Shown here: positions 43,044 through 52,800 of the stretch, in pieces | Numbering within the stretch: position 1 is the stretch's first letter | Layout: each line of letters begins with the position of its first letter | Source of the DNA: Flavihumibacter sp. UBA7668 | GTDB lineage: Bacteria; Bacteroidota; Bacteroidia; Chitinophagales; Chitinophagaceae | Direction of reading: 5' to 3' | Length of the DNA stretch: 64,000 nt | NCBI RefSeq assembly: GCF_002483205.1 | Contig: NZ_DLHM01000007.1 | Span: 124,001 to 188,000, forward strand | The notes under the pieces: model-generated | Databases searched by the model: none | What the model was told of the DNA's origin: nothing | Seen by the model: only the letters and a program-made list of their open reading frames with translations | Position numbers and translations under genes: made by a program

Positions 43044-43083
43044 ATTATGTTTATTTAGGATTTAAATCCATAATAAACATAAT
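43044..43083. repeat. Nested palindromes upstream of the DUF4143 ATPase
   Basis: ATTATGTTTATT (43044-43055) and AATAAACATAAT (43072-43083) are perfect 12-base inverted arms. Inside them lies the palindrome GGATTTAAATCC (about 43058-43069). A further imperfect copy (CCGGATTTTAATCC) is at about 43024-43037. The structure could be an operator of the ATPase gene or a repeat that travels with this gene family. Confidence 0.65.
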
Positions 43084-43493
43084 TATTCGGGATTTGACAA
43101 ATCGATCCGGTAAACATCTGTTTGATTTCGCGCGATGTTCAGGATTATAAAACCACCTGGTTCCGGGATGATTTCAGCAAAATCGAAGGAACTGCAGTTT
43201 TTTGGCAGCGACTCAAAAACCAGGGTAAACCGGATCGTTTGTCCCTGTACAATTGGCGTCCAATTCGGGGCAAGTGAAATATTGCTGGCGTGTAATAACT
43301 GACTCCTGTGGCCCGCACTCCGGTCAATCAAATAGGTTGTTTTCCAGATCCGAACCAGCTCCCACCAGGCCTTGCAGGTTATGCTTGCATGAATTATTAC
43401 CTGACCTGCTTCCTCAATGGAACAAAGCAACTCCTGTTCAACGGAAGGCTGTGGCTTAACTGCCGGTAAATCTGTATTTGTGAAAACGGGCAT
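43083..43493 (-). CDS. Uncharacterised beta-rich protein
   Basis: Cytoplasmic-looking protein of 136 aa without signal peptide or membrane segment. I recognise no named family with confidence. The C-terminal half (NISLAPNWTPIVQGQTIRFTLVFESLPKNCSSFDFAEIIPEPGGFIILNI) has alternating hydrophobic residues typical of a beta sandwich. The phrase FDFAEIIPEPGGF recurs in hypothetical proteins of Bacteroidota. The gene lies between the DUF4143 ATPase (same strand) and a divergent sigma factor. Confidence 0.7.
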   Translation of the reverse strand: MPVFTNTDLPAVKPQPSVEQELLCSIEEAGQVIIHASITCKAWWELVRIWKTTYLIDRSAGHRSQLLHASNISLAPNWTPIVQGQTIRFTLVFESLPKNCSSFDFAEIIPEPGGFIILNIARNQTDVYRIDLSNPE

Positions 43494-43592
43494 ATAACTG
43501 AATAATTAAGTTACAATAAAATTTTACCACAAATTGTAACGAATGGGGAAATTGAGCGACCAACTATAAGAATCATAGGAAGTATTACAACA

Positions 43593-44102
43593 GTGGCCAC
43601 ACAAGCGGAAATGGAATTTTTAGACCGGATAGATAGGAACCGGGGCATCCTGATTAAGGTGTCCAGAATGTATATGGATACAAGTGAAGACAGGGAGGAC
43701 CTTATGCAGGAAATCATTTTGCGCCTTTGGACTAACTATCAGCGTTTTGAAGGTAAAAGCAGTTTTTCCACCTGGATGTACCGGGTTGCTGTAAATACGG
43801 CCATCACTTTCCTGCGAAAGGATAAACGGCGCCCACAGACATCTACCGAACTGGATCAGCTTCCAGAAATAAAAGCAGAGGAAACTGCATCCGGACAGAT
43901 GGAACAAATGAAGATTTTTTATAAAGCAGTACATTATCTGAATTCAATTGAAAAAGCCCTGATTTTCTATTTTATGGAAGGACTATCCCACCGTGAAATC
44001 AGTGCACACCTGGGAATTTCGGAAAACAATGCCAGAGTAAAACTCAGCCGGACAAAAGAAAAATTACAAGAAATTATAAAACAATTAGGCTATGAATCTT
44101 GA
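43593..44102 (+). CDS. ECF-type RNA polymerase sigma factor
   Basis: Sigma-70 family factor of 169 aa. Region 2 is DREDLMQEIILRLWTNYQRFEGKSSFSTWMYRVAVNTAITFLRKDKRR. Region 4 is ALIFYFMEGLSHREISAHLGISENNARVKLSRTKEKLQEII. The GTG at 43593 has AGGA about 13 bases upstream; the ATG at 43611 is an alternative. The gene overlaps the following membrane-protein gene by 11 bases, the usual layout for a sigma factor and its membrane partner. Confidence 0.93.
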   Translation: MATQAEMEFLDRIDRNRGILIKVSRMYMDTSEDREDLMQEIILRLWTNYQRFEGKSSFSTWMYRVAVNTAITFLRKDKRRPQTSTELDQLPEIKAEETASGQMEQMKIFYKAVHYLNSIEKALIFYFMEGLSHREISAHLGISENNARVKLSRTKEKLQEIIKQLGYES

Positions 44103-44706
44103 TGAACTACAGGAAGCCTGGAAACAGGAAGGAAAGGACAGCGATTCGTTGAATCCTACCTTAGAGAAATTGAAACAGGTCAACCAGCCTCTTGATAAGA
44201 TCCGCTTCAATATGAAAAAAGAATTGATCTTTCAGAGTCTGGCCATTGTATTAATGGGTTTTTGGCCAATTCAATTCAGATTCAATCAGCAATTCAGTAT
44301 GGCATATTATAGCATTTACCTTCTTTTACTGATTGTATCACTGTATTATTTTTATCGTTTCTATGGCTTCTTTAAAATGATGCACAATTATTCCGGAAAC
44401 TCAAAGGACAGTTTATATGAGTTGTACTACGAAATCCGTATTAATATGGAAGCCTACAAATCTTTTTCCTTTTTATTGGTTCCCTTTGCAATGATAGCGG
44501 CACTTTTGATTGTATTCAATTCAAGAATGCTGAAAAATCCTGAAAAACCTTTACTTACAGACGCAGACTGGATCTTCATCCCAATTGTTTTGGTTTGCAT
44601 GACAATCTTTATAATCTGGGCTACTAACAGGTGGGTAGATAGTTTTTATGGGAAACATGCAAAAAAGATCAAAAACCTGCTCGATGAATTGAAGGAATCC
44701 GAATAA
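44092..44706 (+). CDS. Membrane protein coupled to the ECF sigma factor
   Basis: A 204-aa protein with a hydrophilic N-terminus (~40 residues) and four predicted membrane helices (SLAIVLMGFWPI, YYSIYLLLLIVSLYYF, FLLVPFAMIAALLIVF, FIPIVLVCMTIFIIWA). It shares 11 bases with the sigma gene, which suggests a role as an anti-sigma-like partner. No zinc-finger anti-sigma motif is visible, so the role is inferred from gene order alone. Confidence 0.8.
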   Translation: MNLDELQEAWKQEGKDSDSLNPTLEKLKQVNQPLDKIRFNMKKELIFQSLAIVLMGFWPIQFRFNQQFSMAYYSIYLLLLIVSLYYFYRFYGFFKMMHNYSGNSKDSLYELYYEIRINMEAYKSFSFLLVPFAMIAALLIVFNSRMLKNPEKPLLTDADWIFIPIVLVCMTIFIIWATNRWVDSFYGKHAKKIKNLLDELKESE

Positions 44707-44797
44707 AATTTATAGAGAAATCAGGATGTTGAGTGATGGCATGATTATTTTATATTATTTGTGGAATTCAAATCCATTAACCAATAAACCTTTTTGT

Positions 44798-45355
44798 ATG
44801 CCAACAAAAAAAGTTACAAGTAAAAAAACTGCTCTAAAAAAAACTGCAAAAATACCCGCTAAAAAAGATGCAGCAAAAGATCTTTCATCCTTATTTGAAG
44901 ATGGACTGAAAGATCTTTACTGGGCAGAAAAAGCACTGGTAAAAGCACTTCCAAAAATGCAGAAAAATGCTTCAGATACAAAATTGAAAAAAGCAATTGG
45001 CGACCATCTGGAACAAACAAAGAACCACGTAAGCAGACTGGAAACCTGCTTCAGTGAACTGGGCAAAAAGCCACAGGCTAAAAAATGTGATGCCATGCAG
45101 GGTTTGCTGGATGAAGGCAAATCTATTATGGAGGAAACCCAGGCAGGTTCCGTGCGCGACGCTGGAATTATAGCAGCATCTCAAAAAGTGGAGCATTATG
45201 AAATTGCAAGCTATGGAACATTAGCAGCATTTGCTAAAGTTTTGGGTCACAAATCCGCCCTTCAACAGTTATTGAAAACACTGACGGAAGAAAAGAAATG
45301 TGATGAATTGCTGACGGGTATTGCTGACACTAACCTGAATACAAAAGCAATATAA
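44798..45355 (+). CDS. DUF892 (YciF-like) ferritin-fold protein
   Basis: Cytoplasmic four-helix protein of 185 aa from the ATG at 44798 (MPTKKVTSKKT). The first ~30 residues are a Lys/Ala-rich tail (KKTALKKTAKIPAKKDAAKD). The DUF892 domain follows: LSSLFEDGLKDLYWAEKALVKALPKM, HLEQTKNHVSRLETCF, AGIIAASQKVEHYEIASYGTLAAFA, with the E/H pattern of a possible metal site. Relatives are induced by general stress in enterobacteria. The basic tail could bind nucleic acid, which is inference. A strong terminator follows. Confidence 0.92.
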   Translation: MPTKKVTSKKTALKKTAKIPAKKDAAKDLSSLFEDGLKDLYWAEKALVKALPKMQKNASDTKLKKAIGDHLEQTKNHVSRLETCFSELGKKPQAKKCDAMQGLLDEGKSIMEETQAGSVRDAGIIAASQKVEHYEIASYGTLAAFAKVLGHKSALQQLLKTLTEEKKCDELLTGIADTNLNTKAI

Positions 45356-45375
45356 AATCGGGAATAATCTTCCCC

Positions 45376-45413
45376 AATTAAAAAGGTCCTGCAATTACAG
45401 GACCTTTTTAATT
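45376..45413. terminator. Bidirectional terminator
   Basis: AATTAAAAAGGTCCTG (45376-45391) and CAGGACCTTTTTAATT (45398-45413) form a perfect 16-base stem with a 6-base loop. T-runs on both strands allow it to end both the DUF892 transcript and the convergent lipoprotein transcript. Confidence 0.92.
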
Positions 45414-45432
45414 GCTACCAAAAAATAGGCTT

Positions 45433-45825
45433 TTATTGTATTACATAGGCAATTGTTCCAAAAGTTACCATATAACCCATGGCATCGGCAGTTCCGCTTA
45501 AAGTTTCCTTCACTTTACCACCAGCCGATAACCGCATTGTCATGGCTTGTCCGGCCACACCGGGTTTCGCCACCACAGGAGAGAAAGAAAATCCAACTCC
45601 TGCCACAGATGATGAAAGTTTTATTTCCTTTTTCCAGGGTAAACTATTTACCAGTTCACTAACTGTGGATCCATTTGCATTGGTATAGGCAGCTGTTATA
45701 GAACCTGTATAAGTCCCGGTGAATTCATAAACCAAATCACGACTATTTGCGGGTTTGTCATCAGATTTACTGCAGGAAGCGATCAGGAATAAAGCTGCGA
45801 AAAGAAGCGAGGAAGGAATCTTCAT
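45433..45825 (-). CDS. Small uncharacterised lipoprotein
   Basis: Envelope lipoprotein of about 130 aa from the ATG at 45825 (MKIPSSLLFAALFLIASCSKSDDKP), with Cys of the lipobox followed by SKSDDKP. The mature part is beta-rich (YEFTGTYTGSITAAYTNANGS, MTMRLSAGGKVKETLSG, YMVTFGTIAYVIQ), like many small Bacteroidota surface lipoproteins. No named family is recognised. It is convergent with the DUF892 gene across a shared terminator and stands alone. Confidence 0.75.
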   Translation of the reverse strand: MKIPSSLLFAALFLIASCSKSDDKPANSRDLVYEFTGTYTGSITAAYTNANGSTVSELVNSLPWKKEIKLSSSVAGVGFSFSPVVAKPGVAGQAMTMRLSAGGKVKETLSGTADAMGYMVTFGTIAYVIQ

Positions 45826-45933
45826 ATAGGAGGGCATTGTTTAAACCGGAAATTAAATACAAAAAAAACATGCAGGAAAGCTCGTCAACAAACAACCGGC
45901 AACTACCCACATACAGCTAGTTTACGTCAACAA

Positions 45934-46656
45934 TCATCCCAGTGGATCTCCCAGCATAGATAAAACCAATTCTTTGTAACTGCGCCCAATGGGAATCTGT
46001 TCACCACCAACTTCTACTTCAGCAGAATTAAAAGCCCTGATTTTTTCTCTGGCTACTATAAACGAACGATGAATCCGAATGAAACGACCTTTGTCCAGTT
46101 GCTGATCTATTTCACCCAGGGGGTATTTGGTAAGGTAGGATTGCTGTATGGTTACAATATTTATGTACTCTTTTTTACTTTCTATATAGAGTATATCTGA
46201 TAAATATATTCTGACGCGTTTTTTATTTACATTCACTAAAAGATAGGGCGACTCCAATTGTCCAACTGTTTGCCTGGAAATTTGGACCGGTTCCTGCTCC
46301 ACCTGTTTGCGAACTTTGTTTATTGCAGTAAGGAATCGATTAAAACTTATCGGCTTTAATAAATAATCCACCACATTTAAATCATATCCTTCCAGTGCAT
46401 AATCTCTGTAAGCCGTTGTAATTATAATCTGCGGACGGTTCTTTAGCGTTCTTATAAAATCATACCCTTTTAATTTCGGCAGGTGAATATCCAGAAAGAT
46501 TAAATCAATTGTATGATGCTGCAAAAACTCCAATGCGTAAATAGCATCGGAACAAACTGCTACCTGTTCTAAAAAAGGAGTTTGTTTTACATAGTCTGCA
46601 AGCACTTCTGCAGCCAATGGTTCATCTTCCACGATTATACAACTAAATTTTTCCAT
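45934..46656 (-). CDS. LytTR-family response regulator
   Basis: DNA-binding response regulator of 240 aa. The receiver domain (residues 1-120) has the acidic pair E10-D11, phospho-acceptor D56 (IFLDIHLP), T81 and K101 (DYLLKP). The LytTR domain follows (VRIYLSDILYIESKKEYINI… GRFIRIHRSFIVARE… IPIGRSYKELV). It overlaps the kinase gene by 14 bases. Targets are unknown; the divergent DoxX and alcohol dehydrogenase genes are candidates by position only. Confidence 0.95.
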   Translation of the reverse strand: MEKFSCIIVEDEPLAAEVLADYVKQTPFLEQVAVCSDAIYALEFLQHHTIDLIFLDIHLPKLKGYDFIRTLKNRPQIIITTAYRDYALEGYDLNVVDYLLKPISFNRFLTAINKVRKQVEQEPVQISRQTVGQLESPYLLVNVNKKRVRIYLSDILYIESKKEYINIVTIQQSYLTKYPLGEIDQQLDKGRFIRIHRSFIVAREKIRAFNSAEVEVGGEQIPIGRSYKELVLSMLGDPLG

Positions 46657-47713
46657 AGCTCATCAGGTTAAGATCTAAATTTAATTTAAATGAATGCTGA
46701 TTTGATTCGCGATCCAGCCTATACTCCTTATATGTCAGTTCCAATTGTCTTTGTGTATTATACAAGCCGATATTTCCTACCTGCACTTCCTGTTCTTTTT
46801 TTTCTACCGAATTTTCAATAGTGAAAAGTAATTTTCCTTTTTTTAACCGTAAATCAATATGTACAAAGGAATCAAACCTACTTTCACTGATTCCATGTTT
46901 AAATGCATTTTCAACAAGTGGTAGAAATACTAATGGAATAATACGCTGCGAAGGGTCATCAATTACTCTGGTAAACCGAATGGAAAGTCGCTGGTCATAC
47001 CTGATTTTCTCAAGCTCAATATAATCCTCCAGAACGCGCACCTCTTCCTGTATCGTAATTGTATCTACGCTGGATTTATACAACATAAAACTGAGGAGCT
47101 CTGATAATTTCATCACTACTTCAGGAGCTTTGTCAGATTTTTTTCTGGTAAGGGCATAGATATTATTAAGCGTATTGAATAAAAAATGTGGATTGATTTG
47201 GTTTCGCAGCAATTGTAATTCCGCACTAAGTTTTTCCCTGATCAATTCCTTTTCTCTTTCCTTAAACTCCAGCTGCCTCCTGGTGAACTCAATTGCCAGT
47301 AAAACTCCGCTTGCAAAAATTATATCAACGAGTAATAATAAAATTCGTTGTCCCCCCAGAACAGGCGCCAATGGCAACTGATTTTGGTAAGCATAAGGTG
47401 CAACCAGATTGTGTGCAAGAATTCTCATGCAATAAATCGTGACCGATAATACCAGTACTATTTCAAGGAAATAAAAAAACCGATATTGGCTTTTCTTCAA
47501 AACCCGATCCAATCCAAAACAGAGAAGATAATATGAAAACATAATTTCTGGTATCAGATAAATCAAAGATGCCAGGAAAGAGCCCCTCATCAGTTCAACT
47601 GGTTGCAATTCGGTTATTACCCCCTTCACCCATAGGAATTCAATCAGAACCCGTAATAAAAGGTACATGATCCAATAGGTAATGTGAATAGCTGAACGTT
47701 TCATATTGGGCAA
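46643..47713 (-). CDS. LytS/YehU-like sensor histidine kinase
   Basis: Membrane kinase of 356 aa with about four or five N-terminal helices (residues ~10-160) and no periplasmic sensor domain. The His_kinase domain has RNQINPHFLFNTLNNIYAL, with the phospho-acceptor His in NPHFLFN, and the ATPase region VFLPLVENAFKHGI (N box). The G box is short, as usual for this class. It is paired with the LytTR regulator, which it presumably phosphorylates. Confidence 0.93.
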   Translation of the reverse strand: MPNMKRSAIHITYWIMYLLLRVLIEFLWVKGVITELQPVELMRGSFLASLIYLIPEIMFSYYLLCFGLDRVLKKSQYRFFYFLEIVLVLSVTIYCMRILAHNLVAPYAYQNQLPLAPVLGGQRILLLLVDIIFASGVLLAIEFTRRQLEFKEREKELIREKLSAELQLLRNQINPHFLFNTLNNIYALTRKKSDKAPEVVMKLSELLSFMLYKSSVDTITIQEEVRVLEDYIELEKIRYDQRLSIRFTRVIDDPSQRIIPLVFLPLVENAFKHGISESRFDSFVHIDLRLKKGKLLFTIENSVEKKEQEVQVGNIGLYNTQRQLELTYKEYRLDRESNQHSFKLNLDLNLMSYGKI

Positions 47714-47914
47714 AAATCGATAAAAAAGAAAGAATCCGGAAAATCAGCGCCAAACGACAGGAATCTACCTACCAACGACCAGGAAACAGCTTAAACGTAG
47801 AGAAAAACTTCAGTCTTTTTTAACTGACACGAACAAATAAACCAAGCTGACCTACAGAAAACCCTTTTTAGAATATGGCTTGGAATTACTTTCAATTTCT
47901 CTAAACTATACAAT

Positions 47915-48310
47915 ATGAATCTATTCGAAACAAAACAGCATTTCGGAATATTTATCTACCGGATCTTTATCAGCCTTCAGATTCTTTATGGCGTTCAGGA
48001 CAATATTCTTAGCTGGAGCAGGATGCTGGCTTTCCGAGATTATCTGCTGTCCCAGGGATTTCCAATTCCACTTACCAGTGCTCTTGTATCTGTTTATTCC
48101 CAATTGATCGCCTGTTTTCTACTTTTAATCGGTTATAAAACAAGACCTGCTGCTGCTGTCTTAGTTTTTCATTTTATAATTGCTGTCGGGGTTCATGTCC
48201 TTTCTGGCGATGCTTTTCCTGCCATGATTCCCGCTCTTAACATATTATTCGGATGCCTGCTTTTTCTTTTTCATGGCTCCGGGAGGCCAGCTGTTGAGCC
48301 AACAAATTAA
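47915..48310 (+). CDS. DoxX-family membrane protein
   Basis: Inner-membrane protein of 131 aa with four helices, beginning MNLFETKQHFGIFIYRIFISLQILYGVQDNIL. The arrangement (helix, polar loop with RDYLLSQGFPIP, two helices with GYKTRPAAAVLVFHFI, final helix) fits the DoxX/DUF417-like group. Members are loosely linked to redox or quinone-related functions. It is 48 bases upstream of the alcohol dehydrogenase gene and may be co-transcribed. Confidence 0.78.
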   Translation: MNLFETKQHFGIFIYRIFISLQILYGVQDNILSWSRMLAFRDYLLSQGFPIPLTSALVSVYSQLIACFLLLIGYKTRPAAAVLVFHFIIAVGVHVLSGDAFPAMIPALNILFGCLLFLFHGSGRPAVEPTN

Positions 48311-48358
48311 TAGCAGTATCAAACAACTCGGTTCTATCTTTGTTAAAAGAAAAAAACA

Positions 48359-49525
48359 ATGAACAGTTTTGAATACCGAAACCCCACCAAAATCCTGTTT
48401 GGCAAGGGGAAGATCCAGAAATTAAAAGACAATATTCCTGAAAATGCTACCATATTGTTTGCATATGGAGGCGGAAGCATTAAAAAAAACGGGATTTATG
48501 ACCAGGCAATGGCTGAAATCGGAACCTATAAGGTGATTGAGTTCAGCGGCATCGAAGCCAACCCCAGATATGAAACTCTCATGAAAGCGGTGGAGCTGGG
48601 CCGGAAAGAAAAAATCGATTTTATCCTTGCAGTGGGGGGCGGGTCCGTATTGGATGCAGCCAAATTCATTGCTCTGGCAATACCCTATGAAGGTGGAGAT
48701 CCCTGGGAAATATTGGTAAATCGTACCGCAGCAAAACAAAAGATGGCAGTTCCAATCGGAGCAATTCTCACACTTCCTGCTACAGGATCAGAAATGAATG
48801 GCAACTCCGTAATTAGCCGGGAATCATCCCGCGAAAAACTTTCCTTTGGTTCTCCATTGGTTTTCCCTGCCTTTTCCATTCTGGACCCAGCGGTTGTAAG
48901 CAGCTTGCCTAAAATACAGATAGCGAATGGCGTAATTGATGCATTCAGCCATGTTTTAGAACAATACATGACCTATCCTGCCGATGCACCAATTCAGGAT
49001 AATTTTGCAGAAGGCATTATGCGAACCCTCATTCAAATTGGTCCGAAAATTTTAGCTAATCCTTCTGATGAAATCAGCGCTGGCAACTTTATGTGGTCCT
49101 GCACCATGGCACTAAACGGATTGATTGCACAGGGAGTTCCAACTGATTGGGCCACCCATATGATCGGACATGAACTCACTGCCTTATATGGTATCGATCA
49201 TGCCCAAACGCTGGCTATAATTGGCCCTAATTTATACCGCGTGATGTTTTCGAATAAAAAAGAGAAACTGGCGCAATATGCTGAACGGGTATGGGATATC
49301 CGTGTAGGCACATTAGAAGAAAAAGCAACTGAAGGTATTGAGAAAACTGTTGACTTTTTCCACTCACTGGGCGTTAAAACCAAATTATCAGAATATACTG
49401 CCGATTATAAACAAACTGCAGGAATTATCCAGGAAAGATTTACCAATCGTAATTGGCTTGCATTGGGAGAAAATGGCATTGTAACCATCGAAAAAGTAAA
49501 AGAAATTGTTGAGATGAGTTATTGA
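48359..49525 (+). CDS. Iron-containing alcohol dehydrogenase, YqhD-like
   Basis: Cytoplasmic NAD(P)H-dependent aldehyde reductase of 388 aa. Features are YRNPTKILFGKGKIQKL, GGGSIKKNGIYD (nucleotide-binding), ILAVGGGSVLDAAKFIA, LTLPATGSEMNGNSVIS, and metal ligands in DAFSHVLEQYM, THMIGHELTALYGIDHAQTLAI. The GGGS with IKKNG and the NGNSVI stretch resemble YqhD/BdhA, which detoxify short aldehydes with NADPH. It ends before a strong hairpin terminator. Confidence 0.95.
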   Translation: MNSFEYRNPTKILFGKGKIQKLKDNIPENATILFAYGGGSIKKNGIYDQAMAEIGTYKVIEFSGIEANPRYETLMKAVELGRKEKIDFILAVGGGSVLDAAKFIALAIPYEGGDPWEILVNRTAAKQKMAVPIGAILTLPATGSEMNGNSVISRESSREKLSFGSPLVFPAFSILDPAVVSSLPKIQIANGVIDAFSHVLEQYMTYPADAPIQDNFAEGIMRTLIQIGPKILANPSDEISAGNFMWSCTMALNGLIAQGVPTDWATHMIGHELTALYGIDHAQTLAIIGPNLYRVMFSNKKEKLAQYAERVWDIRVGTLEEKATEGIEKTVDFFHSLGVKTKLSEYTADYKQTAGIIQERFTNRNWLALGENGIVTIEKVKEIVEMSY

Positions 49526-49541
49526 TTTCAAATCATAATTG

Positions 49542-49602
49542 ATCAACAGAAACCATCTGTTGATAAGAAAGGCCTGTTCGTTGAAAATCGGACAGGCCTT
49601 TT
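49542..49602 (+). terminator. Tandem hairpins ending the alcohol dehydrogenase transcript
   Basis: A first hairpin, ATCAACAGA/TCTGTTGAT (49542-49550 and 49556-49564), is followed directly by AAAGGCCTGT/ACAGGCCTTT (49568-49577 and 49592-49601) and TTTTG. The second is a classic rho-independent terminator. The rest of the 343-base gap up to the SusC start at 49869 also holds CGGGATG/CATCCCG (49685-49704), a small hairpin, and no gene that I can see. Confidence 0.85.
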
Positions 49603-49868
49603 GATTCTTACTGTAGTTTAGCACTGGTTACATACTTACCTACTAATTTTCTCATGTTACATTAATATTGATTTGTAACGTTCTCGGGATGTTTCTACAT
49701 CCCGTTTACTTTTCTATCAGCATCTGAATTTCAGCTATTTCGATACACATGCCGCTCATACTTTAGTTAATGTTATCTGTACGGTGTTTTGGTCACCTGA
49801 TTGAATCTGTCCAATCAGGATTAAACTGCCCGCTAATTTCAATGGTTCAATTAACCAATTCTAACAGT

Positions 49869-52800
49869 ATGAGAAGTAAATGCATGATCGCACTATTGTG
49901 CCTGTTTGTCTTTGCAGGGCAGGTTTTGGCACAAGACAAGGAAGTAACCGGAACGGTTATGGATTCCAGAGGAGAACCTCTCTCCAATGCCAATATTCTG
50001 GTCAAAGGAACCCGGATAGGAACCAGTACAGATGGTGCCGGAAAATTTCGTATCCTGGTTCCCAATAATGCAAAAACATTGGTGATCAGTTCCGTAAATT
50101 TCAGTTCCAGAGAAATTGCCATCACCAATCTTCCATTGAGCATTCAGCTCCAGGCAAGTTCAGACAACCTTTCAGAAGTTGTGGTGGTAGCCTATGGCTC
50201 CTTAAAAAAACCGGAACTTACGGGCGCCATCAATACGGTAAAAGCAGCCGATATAGAGAACCGCCCCTTTACCTCCATTGATAAAGCACTGCAGGGGGCG
50301 GTACCCGGACTCCAATCTGCAGCAGCTTCCGGAGCACCCGGCTCCATTCAACAGATCCGCCTTCGCGGGATCGGCTCCATCAACGCCAGCTCAGAACCAC
50401 TTTGGGTAATCGATGGCATTCCAGTTAATACCGGAGATGCATCACGCGCTACTACCTCTGCCAACCTGCTGAGCACATTAAACCCGAATGATGTTGAAAG
50501 CATTTCCGTTCTTAAAGATGCATCAGCCGCTTCTGTATATGGATCACGTGCCGCAAATGGTGTGATCCTGGTTACTACCAAAAAAGGAAAATCAGGTAAA
50601 ACCAGATTCCGCTTAGATATGGAAGCCGGACAGAACGATATCGCCTATTTCAATGATAATTATCGTCCACTAAAAGCGGCTGAATATTTTGATTTAACCA
50701 GAGACGGACTGATCAATGCAGGTATAGCCAATGCTGGAAATGTGGATGGTATTATGAGCAGCAACTTTGGCTTTGGCAATGGTGTCGATTTCAACTGGCT
50801 GGATGCAACAACAAGAAAATCTCCTCAGCAACAGGTAAATCTAAGTGCCTCAGGTGGAAATGATCGAACCACATTTAATATATCAGGAGGGTATTTCAGG
50901 CAGGATGGAACCAGTATTCAAAGTAGTTTCAAACGTTACAATGGAGCCATCAGTCTGGTAAATAAAGCAACCGAACGTCTTACTTTATCAACCAATATAA
51001 CAGCCGGATTTGTAAATCAGTCATCTCCTCTTGCCGGGGGTGCATTCGGTAATCCTATCCTTACTTCATATTTCCTTTTGCCATCACGCGCTGCCCGTAA
51101 ATCTGATGGTTCACTGAATATCACGGCACCTGATTTTGGTCCAGGTGCCTTATTTAATACCGTTGCAACAGCAGAGCTGGACAACCGTAGACTTAAACAA
51201 TTGGGCGTACGTGGAGGTTTCAGTGCTGAATATAAAATTCTCAATAATCTTAAATTCATATCAAGAATAGGAACTGATTATAATGTACTTGAAGAAAACA
51301 ACTATGAAAATCCATTCCACGGCGATGGCCTGAACACCAATGGCCGTGGATTTTCCTTCTATACGCGTATATTCAACTATACCTGGAGTAATTTATTGGA
51401 TTACCAGCAAACCTTCAACCAGGAAAAAGATATTACCCTGAATCTCCAATTGGGATATGAAGCCCAGGATTCAAAAACTTTCCAGAGTTCCATTCAGGCA
51501 GAAGGCTTTCCTGCAACAACAGCACTTACTTTACCAGTTGTAGCAGCCACACCAATTACAGCAAGCGCAACAGGGTCAGATTATGCTTTCGCATCTGCAT
51601 TTTCTGTTTTGAATTTTAATTATAAAGACAGATTTATAGTTTCTGGTAGTTTCAGAAGAGATGGCTCCAGTCGTTTTGGAATAAATAATCGATATGGAAA
51701 TTTTTGGTCAGCAGGTATTTCCTGGAATCTGGACCGGGAAACATTTATTCAGTCCTTGGAGTGGATTGAACAGTTTAAACTAAGGGCCTCCTATGGAACA
51801 AATGGAAATGCTTCTATAGGCAATTATGATTGGCAACCGACCTATGCATTCGGGTTTAACTATAACCAACAACCTGGAAGTGCACCCAATACAATCGGGA
51901 ATCTGGACCTTACCTGGGAGTTAAACAAACCACTGAACATTGGAATGGATCTCGCATTTCTGAAAAACAGGATTACTCTTAATGCAGATTATTATATCCG
52001 AAAAACAACCGAACTGCTGCTTGATGCGCCGCTTTCGCGCACTTCAGGATTCTCTACCATCCGTGGAAATTTTGGCTCCATGGAAAACAGAGGAATCGAG
52101 TTGAATCTTGGACTGGTACCCGTACGAACCAAAAATTTCGAATGGAACATTTCTGTTAATTATGCTTATAACAAAAATAAAATTCTTGAAACGGTAAACA
52201 ATCAGGACATTCTGGCCGGTATTTTTATTCGTCGGCCAGACTATGATTTTCAATCTTTTTATGTCCGATTATGGGCAGGTGTAGATCCTGCAAATGGAGA
52301 TCCGCTTTGGTATACGGATGCATCCAAAAAAGAAACAACCAATAACTGGAATGCAGCGCAGCGTACCATTTTCGGATCTGCCTCTCCAAAATATTTCGGC
52401 AGCATCAATAATAGTCTGCGTTTCAGAAACATTACACTGGATGCACAACTCTATTACAATGCCGGAAATTATATACAGGATGCATGGGCTGGTTTTTACA
52501 TGGGCAGTGGAAATGGAGGTGCATTTAATAAAGTATTGCGTCAGTTCGAAGAACGCTGGAAACAGCCAGGCGATCAGGCGGTATTGCCCAGATATGTTTA
52601 CGGTGGAAATAAACTGGCACAAAATGCCTCGACGCTTTATCTCTACAAAGCAGATTATATACGGTTGCGCGATATTACCCTGAGTTACCAGCTGCCATCA
52701 GAGGTATTGAAACGCATTGGCATTGGTTCTGCCAATTTTTATGTTAGAGGAACCAATCTATGGACATGGGTTCGCGATAAAAATCTTCCATGGGATCCTG

